Positions 13,301 through 20,925 of a DNA stretch of 64,000 nt are shown here, piece by piece (positions within the stretch are counted from its first letter, which is position 1; the number at the start of each line of letters is the position of its first letter). The stretch comes from Marthasterias glacialis. Lineage: Eukaryota > Echinodermata > Asteroidea > Forcipulatida > Asteriidae. Below the pieces are notes generated by a model. It was not told where the DNA came from. It worked only from the letters and a program-made list of their open reading frames with translations, and did no database searches. Where the stretch lies: contig OU452225.1 of the NCBI GenBank assembly GCA_911728455.2, forward strand, positions 1,971,501 through 2,035,500, written 5' to 3'. The position numbers were made by a program, and so were the translations under genes.

Positions 13301-16300
13301 ACAGGCTGTATACGCCCCAGGGAGCCGAGACGGCTTAGGGAATAAAACAAAATGGCCCAGTGATCGGGGTAGCAATGTTCATCAGCTATTAGCATCAACA
13401 TTTGTAGGCACCCACACTTTATGAATGTCCATTATTATCATCGTTATTAATTCACAAAACCTGGCACTGACTGCCGAAAAGCTTGCTATACACCTTTATC
13501 TTGGTGCCACCATCTTTATCTTGTCCCCTGTCAACCATATCAATCACGATTACTGACTTTCACTATGTCCAAAAAGGGACCTGACTATTTTCCTTCCAGC
13601 CTCGTTTTGGTGACATCGGTTTCAATGGGAGAAAACCAAAATGGCTGCACCTTGAATAACGGTCTAGTACCTGTTCTTGTCGAGGTGGCTTCTTCTTTGG
13701 TTTGCGAGGGTAGTTTAGAACACCTAAATCTGAATCCCATCCCTCGCTTGGCGGTATACAGAGCTGGCAATTATCAGCAGCTGTCAGAGTTAGGAAAATA
13801 AATTCATCATTTTACTATCCACCTCAAAAGTCATATTTTTATCATGTTTTTATTAATAATAATAACAATAACATGCAGTTCGTATACAGCGCTTTGATTA
13901 ATGAACACAAACAAATAAAGATAAAACCTTGGGAGAGACATAAGGTTCAGCAATTTCTTTCACGTAAAGAACAACTTGAATCATCCTCACATGAAATGAA
14001 CAAACATTCGCCTAATGATGACAATAGAGGGCGCTGAAAGGGCATGCAGAGAAGTCTTATTCGCTGCGCAGTGAAATGACATCAGGAAAATATTACACAT
14101 CGCTTTTGAACGCATCGTGCAAATGGGCTGTGTTTTACCAGTGCAAAACACGTTGTTGCAGAACATGAACTGACGGTTCATGTGGTTTGACATCAGGAAA
14201 ATATTACACAGCGCTTTTGAACGCATCGTGCAAATGGGTTGTGTTTTACAGCGCAAAACACGGTGTTGCAGAACATGAACTGACGGTTCATGTGGTTTCT
14301 TTTATAGCCCTCTGATCTCTATTGTTCTGGCCCAGCAAGTATGAACTCCTGCTACTGTCCATGCTTTACCATAGATTTTATTGACCACCTTTTCGATGGT
14401 GTCTCAAATACACACAAGTTTTCCAAACTGAGATTCGATGGACATTTATATATGTTGCAGAATAGTTTCGGAACAGTTGGTCATGTCAATTGATAAATAA
14501 TTATGCCCACGGACATACCATTGTGTAGTGTGCAAAGGCATTTACTCACTGTGCTATGCTTCAGTTCAAGGACAAAGGGTACTAGAATTCAGGCTCAAAA
14601 TCTCCCTTTTTTTCTCCCTGATTCCAGACCTTAGTCCTTTCCTCGTACAAACGAGGATTACAAAAGATCGATAGGCTGCCACCATTCTTTATCATAATGT
14701 AACACAGGAATACGTGTACTTGGTGGGTAGCAATGGACGAGGTAAAAGCAAGATACTTTAGAGAAGAGACTTGTAGAAAAGACACAGTGAGGCTTCTTTG
14801 GGTTTAAAGAGGTTTACTTCTGGCTTTACAAAGAAGGTGACTCAATGGTGTTACTCGGAGGAGAGCAGAAATGGAGACTGACTAAAACTACAGGATTGTT
14901 AGAATATATATATTGTGAAACCTACATCATGTACAAAGTATTGATGAATTATATTAAATCAATGGGGGTCATTGTCTAGGGTGGCGATGGACATTTACTA
15001 ATGACATTTGGGGAGATCTTGAAAGAGTGGTCATTAAAATATTTGGGGTAATTGGTCTACTTGGACATTACAGGGAAATTGTATATGAGGTCAGTTTCCT
15101 GACTTGACCATGCCACCTGTTTATTGGGAAATTGTTTATGTGGTCAGTTGTGTTCTCGACCACAAGCATGACAAGTAAATCAGTGAAATTTATGGCTTAC
15201 AATGATATTTGACATGTGGGAGGCAAGTCCGAGATTCCAGCATACCATGACTGATAATTGCCAGTGGCTTTCGGCCATGGTCTGGCCTATTCACAGTGAA
15301 GACATTCCATACTTTCCTCAAAACAAAATTCTGATGCATTTTACTTTTGTTTAGTCAGGGTTTCAACAACAAAAAACCATTTTGGTAGATCTGAAAGGTT
15401 CTGAAAAAATAATACTGTGTAAAGGCGTATTAAAAATTTCTTTATACCAACGTGAGAGATTACTTACCACACTCTATGTCTGGAACAATGTCTTCCTTCT
15501 TTACACTGAAAGAGCTGAATTCTTCTTTGTGTTTGTCTTCAAAATATAACTGCACTTTATCTTTCTGCAAAAAGAGAAGAAAAAAATTTACTAAATATAA
15601 TGTTTTAATTACATAAGTAAACAGGTTTAATGCTAATCTTGTCTTTGACCTCATTCAATTCAGGCTGAACAAAAGAATGAATCTTTTTGAATTTTATTTT
15701 GGTTTTTCACTTTTGCTGATGTGAAACTCCAGCGGGAAAAAATCCACAAGCTACGGTTGGGACTTGGGAGGCTAATCATCCTCACTGGCAGCTGAGAAGC
15801 TGAATTGAGAAGGACGCAGCTACAAGTGTTCAAGCTGCAGGCATGCAAGGGAGCCTTTGGCAGCCAGCCATATCAACACTTATATGACCACGGAGCACAG
15901 CCTGAGTTCGAAAGTGTTTGATTTTTCCGGAGGGAGGGAAACCGGAGGGCCCACAGAAAATACCAACGCACAACTGTACTCGAATATGGCCCTAGCCGGG
16001 AACCAAACCAGGGCCACAGTGGTGAGAGGCAGGCGCTTTACGCACTAGCCACAAATACCCCTCAAAGTAAAAGTTTTCAAAAACAAACATTATTCGCATT
16101 TCAGTATCAAATGTGCATTAATATCATGTTCATATTAAAACAAAAAAACAAAAATACAATAAAAACAAAACATCCCATGCCTACTAGATTTTTTAATATT
16201 TCTCTCTTTATATTTTCTCATTTGATTCTTCAGTAGAAATATCAAAATTGTCAAACCCCTTCAGATTGTTCATGGTCTCTGACCCTCTCCTCATCGTACT

Positions 16301-19300
16301 CTGTGTATGACAAGAAAACGCTGAAAACTTTAAATAGCCCCAGATGAGTTTGCTGTGAAAAACAACTTATGGCTCTGCACCATACAAGGAACTCTACATC
16401 GCGCCTGACGGATAACATATTTTGATATTTAGATTGATTTTTTCCTGTTGCAATACCATCTTACATGACAGTAAGCTCGACAGAGCTTCTTGATCGGGCA
16501 TTTGTCACAAGAGGGCGCTTTCGGTGTACAGATTGTCGCGCCAAGTTCCATCATGGCTTGGTTGAAATCACCTGGGCTCGGCACCATACAAGGAACTCTA
16601 CATCGCGCCTGATGGATAACATATTTTGATATTTAGATTGATTTTTTTCTGTTGCAATACCATCTTACATGACAGTAAGCTCGGCAGAGCTTCTTGATCG
16701 GACATTTGTCACAAGAGGGCGCTTTCGGTGTACAGATTGTCGCGCCAAGTTCCATCATGGCTTGGTTGAAATCACCTGGGCGTTTTTCATCCACAAGAGT
16801 AGTAGCCAGTGACCTAGAAAAAAGAAGTGATAACTTATCAAAAGCTGAAATAAAATGAGATAAAAAAACCTTTAAGTACCCTCTCGGGTGCAGAAATGCA
16901 TTCATTCAATCATAAATCTTACACGTATACTTTAACTGTAATTCCAGAGTAGATAAAGAGTACAGTACAGGAGCCTGCTCAAGGTATTTTCACAAAAAGC
17001 CAAAGCTTATAAAGGGAAAGCCTTAAACAAAAATTAAATATATTACTGACAGAAAAGATACGTTATAACAAAACAAGACAAGTGACAGGCAAACAAAGGG
17101 GCGAGACAGAAACATAATAAGATTCCAAACTGACAAACAAACAAACAAATAAAGGGAAAGTTAATCTAAAGAAAATGATTTGGGAAGGAATTGATATCAA
17201 ATGGAGAACACAGATGCAGAAATAAACTATGCAAACAAAATAATAACAATGCTTGGTTCTTATTTAGAGCAGATGTTCTACTAGCTAGATCAAGGCACTT
17301 TACCATTATTATCTCTGTTCATCAGGCATACTTAGACCATTCCTCAACTTTCTCAACTCCCTGGGGAGCATACAACCCCAAAGCTGCTTAAATTAGCGCT
17401 AAGAGGTTAATCCAACACAATACTATCTCATCCCTCGCAGGTTCCTGTTGACACACCTGGGTTGAAGAAGCATGGTCGAGTGCCTGTCTCAAAGACACAA
17501 GTGTCATGACCGGAAATCGAAACCCACACTCTGATGACTCGACCACTTTAAAATTTATTTTTATTTGTTTAAACTGTCTTTAAAGAGAACCTTGAGTCCA
17601 ATGCAATACATCGCTCATCCATGACACGCCTGGGACAGTTCTTGAAATTTGATTTTAAAAAGGCCAACAGAGGTCTGTGAGTTGATAGGTTGGTCAAGTC
17701 TATTCCATAAGTTCGTAGAAACGGAGGGATACTGTAAAACAGTTGAACGCCTACCAGATTGTTGACTGCACCACTGCACTAGTTGAGTCAGCCCCGATGG
17801 CCCTCGCTCTCGCCAATACTCTAATGACGTTACCATCTACCACTCCAGTTTTCTGCCAAAAAGACAAAACGAAACAGTTTTTCCACAAACATCAAAAGGG
17901 TTCAAATTTCGGGAGGCCAACGGCAGAAAAAAAAATCAGTCTCTATACTCTACAAATATATTGCCCGCAAACATTTTGCGGGCAATATATTTGTAGAGTA
18001 TAGAGACTGATTTCTATTCGATTTTATAAAACCTTAGTGTCGTGGCATTGCGCCACTGACGGTTTTAAACAGCTGATAAGACCTCCTCCCCACTCTTTTA
18101 TTCCCTTAGTGAAAACTACCTGAATCTTTGAGAATAAAATAAACTGCTTCTTTCAAAGTCGACGCCTAATCCAACAGAGATCCAGGCCTCAAATTAACCC
18201 ACAGCATTTGCCGTGGTGCCCTGTGCTTTTGCCGTGGTGCCCTTTGCAAAGTTCAAATACAACTTTACATTTTCCTCATAGAAGTGCCCCTTATCAGAGG
18301 AAAACTGCTGTGCCCTTTCAAGAGCGAAGTGCAAGGCCTGGGGATCATTACATGGGGAACACTTCAGATTAAATGGATAAGTTAATGGGAGACTTTGGAA
18401 CAGTGGTGGCAGCAGACTTACCAGGTAAAATTCCATTGTTTACGTAGTTCTGAGCATGCGCAAATTTCTAAGAACTATGGATTTACCTGGTAAGTCTGCT
18501 GCCACCTAGTGTCCTCAAAAGTCTCCCATTGGCAAATAAGCAGACATTGATAACGACTGAATACCTCTTGAAATGCAATGGACGCAATAGCCCCGGCTGT
18601 ATACCTGCCGACACCAGACAACTGTTTCATGAGTGATTCTGCATCGCTTGGCATAACGCCGTCTAGAGTCTCTACCACTTTCTTTGCTCCTTCATACAGC
18701 CTCCTCCCCCTGGAATAGTAACCTAGACCCGACCACATCTCATTCACTTCCTGAAAGAAGAAGAAAAAAAGAGACAAATCTTTTACTCCCAGTAGACAAA
18801 TTTCAGAAAGTTTTCTTCAGGGATGAGAGTGGATGAAAATGAAAAATCCACAAAACACCGGTGGAGGGTTTGGTGGCTACCAACCACGCCATAACCTGTA
18901 TCAATGGCAGCATTCTGTGCTTAAATGTAGATGGGGCAAGCACCTTGGTGCAGTCAAAATACAGTTATGTACTGTGTAAAGGCTTTACAAGGGCCTGGTT
19001 GTATATGTAAATGACATTATTTAAAAAAATAAAGAATAAATTCCAAATCAATAATAATTTTGTAAAATCCTGAAATCCGGAGGAATCCCATCACTGTTTC
19101 TTATTATTTGTGTTTTTACCCTTCACTGGTGTGTGGTAAGCATGGAATCCCGAATCCCAAAATGACACAAAAAGGAAATTGGGTCAGTACAAGTCAGTGG
19201 CTTTACCTCCAGGGTTGCAGACTTTGCAAGGTCTTCAAGGGTTGGCCACTTCTGTAAGAAATGACAGAAAAGGGGAAAATTATCGTCACAATAGAATTGT

Positions 19301-20888
19301 CAACATTTTCTTTTGAGTCAATACAGTTCTCGTATAGCACATTTTACAATAACGTCTCAATGCACTTTACATTGGTGCCCTGGTCATTGGGCCAATAGCA
19401 TTCCTGTAATCTTTCTCAGCTTCCTGGGGAGCATACATCCCTGGTGTGGATTTCACAAAATGCTAGGACTTGTTATCTTGAGTTAGCAGGAGTAACTATT
19501 CCTAACTTATAGGACTTGTCATAAGTTAGGACTAGTTTTGTGAAATCCACCCCTGAGCTGCCATGGCACTCGCTGAAGACACAAGTGTCACAACCAGGAT
19601 TCGAACCCACGACCCGTCACCACCAGAACTTGAGTCTGGTGCAGTAGACCACTCGGTCACAGCACGCTTAAAGCGTGTTACACCTTCCTTATCAAGTCAA
19701 GCAAATAATTAACTTAGTTCTAAATAATTATACACAAATTCTTAAGAATGACCAATTTATGCTGTATGCATCTTCAATATATGATATAAACTGTTGCCCC
19801 TGGTTTTGGCCTTGGTGCCCCATCAAAAGTTTCCAATGAACCTCATGATGATTCCAATGGAAGTGCCCTTTGCAAAACGAAAATGGCCTTGCCCTCTCAA
19901 AGATGAAATTCCAGGACTGTCATTTACATACAGGTACCAATGCTGTGCTATTTTAGAGACAATCTGGCTTTTAATTCTGCTGCTCTATGGTTCTACTCAC
20001 CGACATCCATCTGTTGTAGTAGTCGATAACTGTCGCTACTTGGGTTTGTTGTAGCATGATCTCTGAAACCCAAACACCATAAGCTCGTTGGTTTGGGTTA
20101 GGATGGCTTGCCTGGAACCAAGAATTTACATGAACAAAAAGTTCTAGTGACAACAATTTTACATTCTTGTAAGACAACTAGTTGTGGTTTACCCTCACAC
20201 CGATGTGTGTTAAGCAATATACTCAGTACTTTTCCCCGAGTTCTGTGAAAAAATCCACAGGCATATTACTTGGGTGGGATTCGAGCCCATGACCTTTGCC
20301 ATTCTAGAGCAGATGGCTTACCAACTAGACCACCGAGATTGACCGGAAGCTAGAGGCAGTTCGAATCCGTTTAGCTGTGTTAGTGCAACATTGTAATGGC
20401 ATGAATGGATGTTATATTTGTATCCGGGTAAGAATATTTCTAACCCTAACTTCGTCAATATCTTTGTTCGGGGGTGCCATTATGGCGTGTCGTGGCCGAG
20501 TGGTTAAGAGCACCGGACTCAAGCTCTGGTGTTTCTGATCAGCAGAGTGTGGGTTCGAGTCCCGGTCTTGACACTTGTGTCCTTTAGCAAGACACTTAAC
20601 CATTATTGCTTCGTCCTTCGGATGGGACGTAAAGCCGTTGGTCCCGTGTGTTGTGTAATGCACGTAAAAGAACCCAGTACACTTATCGTAAAGAGAAGGG
20701 GTTTGCCCCGGTGTTTCTGGCATGGTCTGGCAGCAATATGCACCACCTCACCTTGTATCCCTTTCAAGGTGTTGTATTATGGTTGCTTCATCTCATAAAA
20801 TCATTCGTAACAATCTCCACTCCACCAGATTTGATAATTCGGCACCAGGAGTGTCATTTATGACAGACATGGTGCATTATAAATGTAC

Positions 20889-20925
<37 letters not shown>

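Noticed and set aside
20485-20575. Possible type II tRNA (Ser/Leu)
   Set aside because: Boxes A and B are good, but the acceptor stem does not close and the sequence continues into a repeated SINE body.
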